Of a stretch of DNA of 64,000 nt, positions 23,490 to 36,398 are shown in pieces. The notes beneath the pieces were generated by a model. That model saw only the letters and a program-made list of their open reading frames with translations. It searched no databases and was not told the DNA's origin. A program made the position numbers and the translations under genes. Every line of letters starts with the position of its first letter. Position 1 is the stretch's first letter. Origin of the DNA: Hoplostethus atlanticus (taxonomy: Eukaryota; Chordata; Actinopteri; Trachichthyiformes; Trachichthyidae). The DNA is taken from the NCBI GenBank assembly GCA_034670405.1, contig JAXDDX010000141.1, positions 350,001 to 414,000 on the forward strand, written 5' to 3'.

Positions 23490-23815
23490 TGCCTCTGATT
23501 AAAAGCATATCTTTTAAAACTCATCTTTTAAAGTACTGAATACAACTACACATTACTTATGTTACTTTTATGAGCAGGCTTTTGCATAATTCCCTTGGTT
23601 AATCCTCTTATAGTGTATTAGTTATTTTATGACCTATGTACCCTTTCTTTCATTCTTGATCCTGGAGGGCTCTCCCCCTCTCATTCTCCAATCCCGACCT
23701 TTTTTTTTTTAATAGTTCTGTAAAGCACTGTATGGACTGTGTAAAGCACTTTGTAATTTGGTTTGAAAAGTTTATTATATTATTATTATTATAGTTGTTA
23801 TTATTGTTATTAAAT
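23490..23815 (+). mobile_element. L2 LINE 3' end
   Basis: 'aaaactcatcttttaaagta' (C-terminal LKTHLF-like region), then 'tgtaaagcactttgtaattt' and an ATT-rich tail, matching the L2 tail seen in reverse at 18878. Only the 3' untranslated end is left. Confidence 0.75.
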
Positions 23816-24119
23816 ATGCAGGCATACAGGCAAACCATGGGCATGGTGATATAACGATGTGTCCCTTGTCACTGGGAATCACGCTGAAGGCATTTTTGTG
23901 AACCCTTAACATATATGTGCCTAGACAGGCAGAAGAAAAGCCAAAGATATTATATGTGCAATACGCTCCATTACTCATCACTCAGTCAGCCGGCGTAGTT
24001 TCGAGTGCAGTGAGTCACGCAGTGTAACCAGCCAGTGTCCTGAAATTCAACTGGTTTGGTTTATTTTATTTGCCCATAATGCATTTTTTTTTTTTACATT
24101 TTAATAATGTGTTACCAGT

Positions 24120-24172
24120 AGTTTGGTTTTGTCATTTATCAAAACACAGTTACAAAGTGCTTTACAAGATAC
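24120..24172 (-). mobile_element. L2 LINE tail scrap
   Basis: 'gttacaaagtgctttacaag' is the reverse complement of the L2 tail motif. Very short. Confidence 0.55.
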
Positions 24173-24509
24173 AAATGTGAGCAGTACATTTAAAAGTATG
24201 TGGGACAGTGTCTGTTGTCAATTATAGGATTGGACATATGATGTTTTCACAGGTCACCCAGGTTATCTATGCTCTTTGATCACTTCTTTTGCTTAAGTAC
24301 TGCACTAAGTACTAAGATGTACTGCAGCAAATATACAGATCCATTATAGCTCCTTACATGCTTACTGCACTATTATTGCACTGGTACTCCAGCACAGAGA
24401 GGAATTATTTGGGGTTTCTTGCAACACCAACACAAAATAGATTTAAAAAATCCACTTAGGTACAGTAACCGGAGTAGTTATATACAGTTACCACCACTGA
24501 AGAAGACTA

Positions 24510-25550
24510 CAACTACCTATAACTACAGACAATAGTTAAAAAAAAAAGAAAAGAAAAAAAAGGGCCCTGGAAATCAGCAAAGAGGTAGAAGAAGTAGAAG
24601 AAGTAGAAGTGGAGGAAAAAAGAAAAGCAAGTGCTGTTAACAAGGTTACAATAGCATTGCAGCTGCACGGCACTATTCAGAATGGAAGAAAAAAAACGCA
24701 CGCATGAAGACAGGAAGCAATTGATGCACTCGGCCTGTGCTTGAAAAGCTAGTCAATCGCATATCCGCCTATAAAGAAGAGGCCACTGTAGAGATACAAT
24801 ATACGCTTGTATTGTTGTGTATTTTTGTGTGTGTGTGTGTGTTTGATCCAATAGATTCTCCTTTGACGTTACTGTTTCACCCTACTCTCGCAAAGTCGCC
24901 GCTTGTGTCTCAGAATACCTTCTGCAGCTCTGAGGGGCTGAAGGAGGGGAAAGCAGCGAAGCGAGCGGGCAGAAGCAGACAGACGGAAAACCCTTCACCG
25001 TGTCCCACTCTTGACGCTCTTACATTCACTTTACAACACAAACAGGCGGAGGCCCGTCCAGGTTCTGTCACTCCCTGCATGCAGAATTAATTCAACGACA
25101 CGCTGTCGGGCTATAATCTTTTAGTGTGAGCAACATCACTGCATTTAGAGGCCAAAAGGAACACATTTTAAGACTGCAGAAATAATGCAATCGTCGTGTG
25201 TGTGAGAGAGTGATAGTGAGAAATTAATTTCCCAGTGTCCCATTTTTAACCTGCAACAGCCGCGGACAAACACACACCAGGCGGCAAACTGACATTGAAT
25301 CCACCTAGAATTACAGTTTGAGGCATCACACTGAATCAAAATTGAAACCTGACATTGAATCAATGACACATTTCTATCTAGGATGAAGTCATGTTAGGCA
25401 TTAAACAGTACAATTAACATCTGTTGGTCACATTTACCCAAAGAGCCTTGCGATTTTTAGTATGGTCCCAGTGGGAATTTAACCCTCAACTCTCAAAGCT
25501 ACACAAGGGGACTCGGAACTAAGTTAACATTTTCGATTCAGTTTTTCAAA
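24510..25550. other. Unassigned sequence
   Basis: Starts with an A/G-rich patch at 24535-24630 that includes gtagaagaa repeats. A short (TG)n lies at 24828-24843. No gene. Confidence 0.5.
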
Positions 25551-25554
25551 CATC

Positions 25555-25890
25555 TCGCACCGGAGGGAGCGAGGTGGAAGTCGGCGGAGCGGGGAGACAA
25601 ACGGAAACCAGGGGACCTTTGCTGTCATTTTGTCACTCAGACTCTCTTCTCTCTCTCTCTCTCGCTCTCCGGGCTGCAGAGGTGAAATGGGACGCAGCTG
25701 TTGGTCGAAAGCAAGGTGACGTTAACGAAGCCTGTCAACCGGTTCGGTCGAGGCAGCGGGAAACCCTCTCTCCTGTCGTTTTGTCAGTCACAGGACGCAG
25801 GTGTTGGCCGTTACGTTGGAGACGAGCGGCGGCTCCGTTTGCGGTCGCTGAGGGCTATGCATTCACGTATAGCTGTGGTCGAATACAATG
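25555..25890. promoter_or_regulatory. CpG-rich block, possible CpG island
   Basis: About 27 CpG dinucleotides by hand count in some 310 bases, far denser than the surrounding intron. Two related sub-blocks (gctgtcattttgtcactcag ... gacgcagctgttgg; cctgtcgttttgtcagtcac ... gacgcaggtgttgg) show an internal duplication of about 120 bp. It could be an unmethylated regulatory island or an alternative promoter, or simply a recent GC-rich insert. No TATA box or start codon context was accepted. Confidence 0.4.
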
Positions 25891-25929
25891 CACAGCACAG
25901 CCTCCTGGGGCAAGCTGACACATAATGCA

Positions 25930-26480
25930 GCTGCTGTGGCTACAAACTTGACTAAAGAATGGAGAAAACAATGTTCAGACCGTGTGTGCTGTATCATGGC
26001 GTTCCTACTTTTTCCTTGGAGCCCACATTGACAAAGTCATTTTTCTTGCCGCTGCGATGAGATAAGATTAGACAACGTTTCTGTCCTGGGTGAGGTAAAT
26101 AGTTGTTGCGGCGTTCCACAAGAGTCAACACTTCAAACATCAGCCAACAGTTATGTCGCATAAGAGGAACATCACATATTAGTAAGGCAAAGCTCAGGTG
26201 AACAGGGAAACATCAGAATCATTTTTATGTTGAGTATCGACGCAAATACACTTTTATTTAGTTCATTATTGACATATTCAGATAAGCTGTATATTAAAAA
26301 AATTGCAAATCTACTTCACAGTTTTGTTCTTAATGGATGACGTCAGACTGCATTTTCATATTTTTCATTATGATGACTAAATAAATAACTAAATAATTGG
26401 TCATTTACAGAGGGATTTTTGATTTTTTTTTACATGGATTATTTATAAAATGCAAATAGAAACATGTACATTTACAGAAT
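25930..26480. other. Unassigned sequence
   Basis: AT-rich towards the end; a (TA)n run follows at 26481-26500. Nothing else recognised. Confidence 0.5.
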
Positions 26481-26588
26481 ATATATATATATATATATAG
26501 AACGTGTAAATGTGTGTTGTATTCCAGGGGCGTGCACAGACTCCGAAAGGGGAAGGGGCAAAATTGTCTAAAAGGGAACCTCTGGACT

Positions 26589-26742
26589 GTCCTGGTGGCT
26601 CGGATGGCTAACAGGTCCGCCATGTAACAACATCTTGAGTTTGAGAACCGGCCTCGAACCTTTGTTGCTTGTCAACCCCCCCTCTCTCCCATCTTTGCTA
26701 TCTCTTTTCACTGTGAACTGTCTAATAAAGCAATAAAGTAAT
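26589..26742 (+). mobile_element. Second SINE type (tRNA-like head, pyrimidine-rich body)
   Basis: 'ggtggctcggatggctaa' is a degenerate A box. 'gagaaccggcctcgaacc' falls where the B box should be, and 'ttgctt gtcaacccccc ctctctccc' followed by 'ctaataaag' matches a widespread teleost SINE body and tail as I remember it. The B box is damaged, so it is inactive. It differs from the SINE at 10078 in head, body and tail. Confidence 0.65.
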
Positions 26743-26744
26743 CC

Positions 26745-28210
26745 TGAAAGGGGCACTTCCCCAGAAATGCTGGGGGGGATTCCAGAGGGCACGATGCTCC
26801 CCTGGGTTAGAATTTTTGGGAAAATCTGCTCATTTCTGGTGCGTTTTTGTACAGTGGCATGTAAATACCCTTTCAAGGAAGAAAAGGCAATATACTTGCA
26901 TATATTTTTGACATCTCACTGAAATTAATGCCAACAAATCTAAAGATTACAGGTAGAAAATGAGATGCAATATGAAATCGAAGAACTTTAAAATATCAAA
27001 CAGAATCCTGCAAAAGTTGTTTATTTGTTTAGCGTGATTCATTTCCATTTTCCAGAAACTAAGGAAAAAAATGTGTTTTTACACAAGATAAGCAGTCATT
27101 ATTATACAGGATTAGGTAAAATTAGGTAAAATAGCTAGCTTCTTTATTGGACAGTGGATTCAAACCCACTGAGCAGGCTCTCGGGCCCTTGAGAACTCCA
27201 GGTGAAGCTGCACTGAGCTGCTGCAAGTAAAGAGGCGTTTTGAGAATCACTTTGACAGTTCGGCATGCTATTTTAAAAAAAATATTCAGACCAAAAGAAA
27301 TCACACAGTTAAGGGTGTGAAAATTAAATAGATTTTTCATCCGAAAGAGCTACGCTGGATGGAGAAGATGAAAACAATCACGCGGACCGATGCTTTATAG
27401 CTCCTCAGGTGATCAGTGTTAGTGATGCCCATTTAGAAACTCCATCTCGGTGTTCAATCTGAAAAGGGCACCTATCTCAAAAGCCCCTCCCCCCACCCCA
27501 CCCCCAGCACAGAAAGTGTCTAGGTGTGTAGCCATGCATCTTCTCAATCTATTCAACTCCCAGAGGTAGATAACATATGTTTTGCTACTGTAGGTGTCCC
27601 CTTATCAAAGGCTCCAGATGGAGGTACCATATGTACAGAAAAGAAACAATGGGCAAAGTGCACATGGATGGTTGTCTGTACTTAATATCACCATCATTAT
27701 CAGAACATATTTATATATGGAGGTGGCACCTTGACCTCCACAGCAAATATTCCTTACAATTAACGCTTAGGCCGCAATTTCACCGGCTTCTGTGATAGAC
27801 TGTCTAGTGCAAAATATAATTTGTTGTCGCTCATTTGTGCCTGCGGGTCATTTCAGGACAGCGCTCTGGTCATACTCATGTCAGATGTTACTTTCAAACA
27901 TGGAAGTCAACAGTTGGACAAAAAAAATAGCGTGAACGTAGCCAATATGTCAGAACTGCACTCTACCCGGGTGGAACCTGATAACGCCGAGCTCACACGT
28001 TGTTGTTGTCGCTAGGACTTCCCTGCGCTGTGGCTGCTAGCCTCACCTACATAATCACAACCCAACTCACAGCAAATGGTTTGCACCCCAAAAATGTCCG
28101 GAACATCACTGGGACAATAAAGGGGAATTTAGGCATGTACAGGGTCGCAGTCACAGACTGGTCATGTATCATATACGTTTTTTTATTGTTATTTTAATGC
28201 CCAAAAAGAT
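26745..28210. other. Unassigned intronic sequence
   Basis: No gene. Poly-C/A-rich patch at 27486-27510. Confidence 0.5.
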
Positions 28211-28213
28211 GCA

Positions 28214-28256
<43 letters not shown>

Positions 28257-28258
28257 TT
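28214..28258. repeat. (ATT)n microsatellite
   Basis: About 15 ATT units. Confidence 0.95.
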
Positions 28259-28334
28259 CAACCCATCTTACATTACAGGGATGGGGAAGGACTTTGGCAA
28301 CATAACATGGCAGTATCAGTACCATGCTGTATCT

Positions 28335-28450
28335 ACTGAGCAATAAAGGACCAGGAGAAGGGGGAAGAGAGAGGAGGAGATATGGGAGTACTGGAAGACA
28401 GAGAGGAGGAGGTAGGGAGGAGAGTAGAAAGATAGAAAAGAAGGGAAAGA
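28335..28450. repeat. Purine-rich low-complexity tract
   Basis: GGAGA/GGAAG-type sequence, almost no pyrimidine. Confidence 0.8.
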
Positions 28451-28459
28451 TTCTATACA

Positions 28460-29465
28460 TGCGGAGGTTGCGGGCAGGTGCAGTCCTCAGGGAGCTGTGG
28501 AGGCAGCTTGACGTTTAAAGCAAACTGCTTCCTGTTAAACTGTCAACTTCACTGAGGCGGGGACCTCCAAAATGAAATGAAAATGAAGCTAATCCTAGTC
28601 ACTCCGCCTTCTTACAGCATCAAAAGAGAAAACCCCCCACCTTGTATGATGATATAGATGTATTTTGTTGTATTTATAGCAAGCACAAACCAAGATGCTT
28701 ATTAAGCAGAGATGTGATCATATATAGAAAGATCTCAAAGCAATGGTTAATTTTACTTACCATTACCGTGATATTAAGCAAATGGAAACACCGATAGCAC
28801 TTGAGTGAACAAACTCAAGGTTTCAATTACACCCAAAGGTTATATTTCCAGGGCCTTGAAATCCTTAATAGTGGAAAAATAAAAAAAGGTTTTGAAAATG
28901 ATTGGATGGCCTTAAAAGAACTTGATCTTTTATTAAAATATAGCACTCAAATGCACTCCATCTTAGGATCATCACTTTGCCTTGATTTAACAGCAGATTT
29001 CAAATGACTGAATCAGTGTAATAGAAGTAATGAGAAAGAAGAAACATAGGAAAAACTACATTAAACATAAAACATGTTATCCTGTAAAAGGAGTGCCAAT
29101 AAAAACGGAAGAAATTGTACATACAATATGCCTACTGACATCAGGAGCATGCTGTACATCAGCATAGAGGGCTATGTAATGTTTTTTTTTTCCATGGGTA
29201 CATGGGTGCTGCCTAATGGCTTGTGCAAGATGTTTCTAGAGAGGAAGATTCCAGGGGAGAGTGAAGGGCCTGGTTTGGTGGATCGATGCAGACTAAACTC
29301 AGCGGTGCTAGGACGACCTGTTTGCACACGTGCAGTGGGGCCACTATAGTGGGTTTGCACCATTTAAAAAAAAGAAAAGATCTGAAACCAAAACATTAAT
29401 ATTGCCCATTTGTAGTCCCACTCGACCCAATCAATTATGCTTCAATTATGTGGTGGAGAGTGCGA
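28460..29465. other. Unassigned intronic sequence
   Basis: No recognised feature. Confidence 0.5.
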
Positions 29466-29469
29466 ACAT

Positions 29470-30570
29470 TATCTGAACCCCCAGGAGGTTACACAGGAAT
29501 CTAATCTTTTAGCCAGCACCTTAGCAAACAGCTTAGTATCGCAATTTAAAATGGAAATAGGAGGATCTTTAATGGAAATCTTCTGATCCCTGTGGAAGGT
29601 GCTGACCTTAACAGAATAATTCAGAGAAGCTAGAAGAATAGGTCCAATTATGTCCCAGACAACCAACGGCAACTCAGAAGGAGAATACCATCCATGCCTG
29701 GAGATTTGGCTATAGGCATTGAGTCCAAGGCTTCTTTAAGATCAACCGATGACATAGGAACATCTAAAATATTTGCCTGGCTGGAAGATAGAGCATGAAG
29801 ATCAGAAACATTTTGGTGCGATCGATCGGAGAGTGAGGGGAGTACAAAGAGATGAAAACAGTTGGTTTGAGAAGGTAGTGTACACACTGTTTAATTCCGT
29901 ATAATATCAATAGAAGAGAGATGTTCCGATCGCTTCAGACTCAAAGCCAAAAGCCTGCTAGGTTTCTCCAGATTCCAGTATTTCTCTTGGGTTCTCTGGT
30001 GAATAAATTCAGCCCTGAAGCTGGACAACCTCTTATATTCCCATAAAAATTTAAAAAAAAAAACTGTCTTCTGAAAATTTAGTTTTCTGTAAGGATTTTA
30101 GCTGTGAAAATTTCAATCTCAATCTTGCAATTTCCTTTTGTGTTAACGTAAGAGGAAAAGCAGAAGCGCATATATACCCTGAATACAGCATTTAGCAACT
30201 TCACCCCGGGGTTGGGTATTCACCCTCAAGAAATAGTTAACACCTTTCTGAAAGCTTGATTCATGAACTGGGGTTTCTGTAGGAGACAGGTCTTGAAAAG
30301 CTTACCTCTTGGGTCTGGGGTGGGGGGGGTCGAGAGGATTTTCCACAGATAGCCATACGAATGAGTGGTCAGATAAAAGCATTTTGCACTTGTAGCACTT
30401 GTAAGATAGGTTTAAGCAATGTGTGTGTGTGTGTGTGTGTGTGAGATGAGAAAATAACCAATCCGAGAAAAGGGGATTTGTGATGGGGAGAATAAAAGCT
30501 ATATTCCTCAGTGGAGGGATTTCTGATGCGCCAGACATCGACCATCCGATGTCAGGTGCATCGGAGCGTG
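29470..30570 (-). mobile_element. L1/Tx1-type LINE: endonuclease end to reverse transcriptase start
   Basis: On the - strand, 5' to 3': near 30540-30450 VDVWRIRNPSTEEYSFYSP and HHKS, the C-terminal part of an apurinic-type endonuclease; then SDHSF near 30370 (the conserved SDH of the endonuclease); about 30045-29900 AEFIHQRTQEKYWNLEKPSR and LLALSLKRSE, the linker typical of L1; then LKEALDSMPIAKSPGMDG (29745-29690), the start of the RT, with the NCDTKLFAKVLAKRL segment at about 29550-29500. Stops, shifts and a (TG)n run at 30420-30443 inside the endonuclease make it defective. The RT core and 3' end are missing. A different LINE clade from the L2 copies here. Confidence 0.85.
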
Positions 30571-30574
30571 AGGA

Positions 30575-31415
30575 GAGGAATCAAGAGAGGGAGCTACTGG
30601 TAAAAAGTCACCCTCTGACAATGAGGGAATAGTCAAAGAAGTCCAGCAGTTTATGCTTTACATGTCTTGCCCCCCCCCTCCAAAAACATGCCGACTTTAA
30701 ATCCAGGAATATCGCCGAACAACACCTTGAGAGTTATCGAAAAAGTACTGGAATTCGGTGTCTTGTGTGGGAATCTTGCAAGTCTTCAGCACTGATTTCA
30801 TTTCACTATCAAGCAACACCGATTATATTCTCAATGAATTCTTAATGTTTCACAGTCATTTAATAAAAAAGAACTAAATTTTCTAAAGAAGTATTTATAT
30901 CAAAAGTACGGACCATTTTTGCCTTCACATCTTTGGGTTTCTCTTCTCTCTTAATTCTTCGTGTCAAGAAGTCATGAGTTTGATGTGCGATGACGTTCCA
31001 GACCGGCGCTATTTCACGCAAAGAGACAAGGGGTCATATTTTGATTTGACACTCTCTGAGCTGCCTAAAACGTCTAACTATAAAAAAAAAAAAAAAAGAT
31101 ATTCATTGAACATCCGGTGAAACCAAACGGTTAAATGGCCTTTCGGATAATTACATGTTACCTGCTTTGACTTCGATCAGCTACGAAGTAATTGAACATC
31201 GGGGTGCTTTCGACGTCTAAATGACACCCACGAGTCAGGAGGAAAAGTTTTGAAAAGCTTTTACACGAGGTCATTTTCTCGAGCAGCATCCGCCTACGGT
31301 GTCTCTGAATGGTCAAAAATGGAAAAGGACAAGCAAAGTACATGCTAAGATCCTTAATTTGTACATCCCCTCAGCCGTTTTCTCAGCCGTTTTCCCTCAA
31401 GCAAAGGTGACACCA
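30575..31415. other. Unassigned sequence, possibly more decayed LINE at its left edge
   Basis: 30575-30800 may hold further endonuclease-coding remnant on the - strand but is too decayed to claim. The rest shows nothing. Poly-A 31083-31097. Confidence 0.4.

Positions 31416-31418
<3 letters not shown>

Positions 31419-31510
<92 letters not shown>
31419..31510. repeat. (CT)46 microsatellite
   Basis: 92 uninterrupted bases of TC. The Ser-Leu and Arg-Glu frames on the two strands are artefacts. Confidence 0.98.
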
Positions 31511-31512
<2 letters not shown>

Positions 31513-31628
31513 CATGCTGGTTGACATAAAAGGTTGTGTGAAAAATTACAACAGTCCTCAATATTAGAACTGCCAGCAAAATACTTTCCGAGCCTATCCA
31601 TCAACATAGGGACACATGGGTTTATTTG

Positions 31629-31833
31629 TGTGTGTGTGTGTGTGTGTGTGGACTTCTAGAAGTCATCGTGATAAACATGTCGGTAGTTTGTATGTGAATT
31701 GTGTGTGCGTGTGTGTGTTGTGTGTATAACCTTGCACAGGGTATGCTTTCACCTAATGGGACAGTTTGCCAGTTAACCTCGCTACGATGAGGGAATCCAT
31801 CATTATCACCATGACTTCTACTGCACTAAAGAA

Positions 31834-31865
<32 letters not shown>
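31629..31865. repeat. (TG)n and (CA)n microsatellites
   Basis: TG runs at 31629-31650 and near 31700-31718, and a CA run at 31834-31863. Confidence 0.93.
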
Positions 31866-31866
<1 letters not shown>

Positions 31867-31869
31867 TAG

Positions 31870-32605
31870 TGACGTGCAAACTCACAGACACACAGGCTTT
31901 ACAGCTGCCTAGATGTGATTTAGGTGTATTACATTTAAACCTGGTATGACAATGAGTCTCAGAGAATCAGATTTCTCTTCCCTAGGCCGAAACACACAGA
32001 TGGTAGCGTATGTCACTTCCTCTCATAATACTTAACATGCTTTAAAAATTGACAGTAAACGCCTCGTCTTGCTTTTGTTCCGGATGGATCGGAGGCACGT
32101 TGCGTTTAAAACGTTGTCGTTAACGTGTCCAAAATGTGTCTCTGGCGGTTTGGGTGGGTCTCCAAATCGTCTTGGCTGCATTCGCACCTGCACTTTACTG
32201 CGGTTTTCCCTCTCTCTGAATCCAATCACCCAGGATGCATGTTGAGGCCAGATGGAAAGGCGGTCCTGGAATCTAAAGGAACACACACACACACACACAC
32301 ACACACCAGCGGTTAACACACCATCATGTTGCAGAGACATGCACTGCCCCTCCATTAGCTTACACTAGTTTCCTACTGTGTGAGTTGCTGTTGATGTCAT
32401 GGAACAAAAAATGCATTCTGGGGGAGGAAAAAAAAACCCACACACATACCAGTATAACTACAGACTATATCTACATCATCACTGCTTTGAGTGCTGTCTT
32501 AGGCTGACTACATGGTGACAGTGTTTCCATTGTTTGGCCTCGCATTCATCGGTGTTCCCAACAAGTCTCCTTCCAAGAAGAGCTCCCATGATTGCATTCT
32601 CTGGA

Positions 32606-32636
<31 letters not shown>

Positions 32637-33556
32637 CCTTGTGGGTAGTACTAAGGCTGTCAAGGTATTCATCTCTGGAGGTATTTCTAGTGCGATCTAT
32701 CTTTGTCTCTCAGTCAGTCTGTTTGCCTCTCTCTCTCTCTCTCTCTCTCTCAGGTAAGCAGTATTAGTGCGGTCTAACGTAACCTCGGGGTCTTTTGTAT
32801 TTGAGAGTTCATTGATTCTGAAAACTTTTAACGCCCTCGGGTGATTTTCAATGTGGGGTGAGGGACGTGGGCGAGCAAGGGAGAGAGAAATAGGGAGAGA
32901 GAGAGAGAGAGAGAGAGAATGAGCGCTACCTATGGAGAAGAAGGAGGGACATGGCTCACAATTTAGTCCGCGTGCAATTTGTTTCAGTCAATTTATTATA
33001 TTTATTTTCTACAGATAGCACAACTCTAGGTGTGTGTGTGTTTCTGTGACAGATTTGATTTGGTTGTAAAGGCTGTAGATGTCTGTCTCACCACACACAC
33101 ACACACACACACAAACGACATAGAGATTAAAACGTTGACAGTACACTCAAACTCAAACGTACACATGTACACACACGATTACACAGACAAACACAAAATA
33201 CATAGTGTTCACACATCACACACATTCATGGCAACACACACACACACACACACAGTTGCAGGGGAGGAGCAAGTGAGCTGTTGTCTACTATTATCATGAT
33301 TATATTTGGATTTGTTGATTTTTCTTTGGCAAACAAGCATTTGTGGTTTGTATGCCAGTCAAGCCCATTTAAACCAGCAGAGAGAGACGTGCAGACATGA
33401 AGCCACGTGATTAGTTCTTATTGTTGCCAAGTTGTTTGCTGTTACGTTGATTATTTGCATTTGTTTGATTTTGCTTTGGTACTTACAGTAATGGCCAATG
33501 GCAACCGCCAATGCCAACGTCATGCCAGTGGAGCCCAGCAGAAAGGAGGACAAAGG

Positions 33557-33590
<34 letters not shown>
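31870..33590. repeat. Intron stretch dominated by short microsatellites
   Basis: (CA)n 32280-32306, (GT)n 32608-32636, (CT)n 32730-32752, (GA)n 32894-32918, (CA)n 33091-33112 and 33236-33253, (GA)n 33560-33592. The sequence between is unassigned. Confidence 0.85.
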
Positions 33591-34414
<824 letters not shown>

Positions 34415-34517
34415 GTCATGTCCAATCAGAAAGGCTTCAGTGTTAGACGTTGGAGCAGTGAGGTGGAATAAAATCACCTGATTCATTTTAACATTGTCTT
34501 CGTGTTTCTTGAATTGA

Positions 34518-35541
34518 CTGTGTGTGTGTGTGTGTGTGTGTGAGAAGAATTTTTTTATTTTTTTTTCAATAATAAGATATTTAACATTTACCAATGAGCC
34601 CCTGAATCTGAATGACAAGTATAAGTGACCTGGCTGCTGAGCTCACTGGCAAAGCAAACAATGTCATTGGCTGCTGGCACAGCATGCTGGAGGCGGGCCG
34701 AGGGAGAGCAACAACTACACTAACAACTACCCAAGTGCCGCATGATGGATTACTTTCAAGGCAGCGAAGGCAACTGAAAAAAACTTCAATAGCCGTCGTT
34801 GCACACACTTGCAGGCCATGAGCAATTTCAGCCCCGTTGCACGCGATGAGCATCTAAGTGACATGAGCTGGCTACCGAGAGCGGACACAGCAGCAAGCCT
34901 ATCAGAAACTCTGATGTCAGCTACGTGGAAAATAAAAGATGCACAGTTAAGAACGGCATACCTATTTCAATTCATTAAGTATAATTAATAGAGTTGTAGA
35001 GTCTTCATTTTAATCCTGTTCATCCAGGTCAGGGTAGCGCCTCCTGGAGGATCCTCAAGCACTCCCAGGACAGCCGGAAAATGCAGCCCCTCCAGCTTGT
35101 CCCGACACCGACAGTATGATAGCCTTACTTTTCAAGGGTAAAGTCACAAGGACCATGTAGTTATTTAGTTATGTTGCAAATAGTATTTTAAATTAATTGA
35201 ATTGATAATATGAAATGATGAACACTTATATTGTTAAATAAACAGGATCCCATTTCTTTAGGGGAAAGTGGTGAGTGAATTCCTCTAAAAATGATTGGGA
35301 GGGCCTCCAGACCCCCAGATCTATGCCTGTGTGTGTGTGTGTGTGTGTTAGTATGTTAGTGAGTGGGTGAGTTTATGATTCCACAGGCCTGTTGTGTTAT
35401 AGTTATTGAATACGCTCCATGCTCCATTGTACATTCAGTTTAATGACTATAGATCCAACAGCACAAAATACCTCTGGCTGGTTTAATCCATCGATCTGAC
35501 ACTCTTGTCACGTCGCTGCGCCCCAATTTGTGCGCACGTGT

Positions 35542-35577
<36 letters not shown>

Positions 35578-36395
35578 CCTCTCCTCCTCTACTGCAGGTC
35601 GTGTGACTAATTCCAGACTCCCAGCCCTCTTGTCAGTCTCCGTCGCTCCGACTTTCATGTTGTTAAACGTTGAAAACTGTCCCAACATTTTAATTGAAAT
35701 GCAAACTTTTTGGGTGTTTTTCTTTTGATGTGCGGCTGGCCACTTCACCCCCCCCCACCAACCCCCTCTCAAACCGCCAGCCGTTTTCTCAACGCTGCCT
35801 CTGTTGTTGCACTCATCTCCTGTCGCATCCCTTTCTTCATCATTCTTCTCCCGCTTCCCTCTCACACCGCCTCGTCCTCTTATCGTCTGCTCCCTTTCTG
35901 TCTTTTTTCTTCCCTCTCTTGCTCCGAGTACATTTCCAATTTGAAAGGCTTTGTTGCACCGAACAATTAATGATAATTCGCAGCAGCTCTCTGAACAGAA
36001 TTCCTATCTTCATGGACAGTTTAATCAATATTTGTGAACATGCACAGAAGGCTGGGAACCAGGGAACCAGGACTAATTTGTTGTCATCGAGCGACACGTT
36101 CTGGGTAGGCTGCTCCGTGTACAGTGAACGGGAGGCGGAATTTGTTCAATTGCACGGTGTTTGTTTCAGCTTTCACAACCAAATGAACTTTATTTCACAG
36201 CACTGGGAACAGTTTTTTGAGCCACAAAATGTTACCCCTTTCTCCAACCCCGCCCCCCTCAAAACAAGTCACGCAGCTCAATGTCCCATTTATTGTCAAT
36301 GGAGCAGTTTGACATTGCCGTGTTGCTTGAATGCATCACAGACTAGACATTCACGGAGGATGATGATCAATTGGATAACATCGACAGGGTAAACG
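34518..36395. other. Mostly unassigned sequence with (TG)n runs
   Basis: (TG)n at 34518-34541, 35330-35348 and 35540-35573. A C-rich patch lies at 35745-35770 and a pyrimidine-rich patch at 35760-35935. No coding call; the open frame spanning 35694-36392 lacks any recognisable domain. Confidence 0.5.
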
Positions 36396-36398
36396 CTG

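Larger units (their letters stand above)
22977..24499. mobile_element. Possible second hAT-like element with internal L2 pieces
   Basis: The left end CAGTCATGGGCGGTAAC and the right end GTTACCACCACTG are inverted with gaps, and the subterminal 'taacgtaacaaattac' resembles the element at 12328. The flanking 8-mers do not match, so the target duplication is lost or the boundaries are off. Inside are (CAGA)n at 23425-23455 and L2 3'-end sequence in both orientations. Confidence 0.4.

Noticed and set aside
22977-24499. Full hAT transposon with a target duplication
   Set aside because: End motifs fit, but the flanking 8-mers (cctgtctc, aagaagac) do not match; kept only as a low-confidence element.
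35694-36392. 232-residue open frame on the + strand
   Set aside because: Begins in a pyrimidine-rich tract and has no recognisable domain; may be chance.
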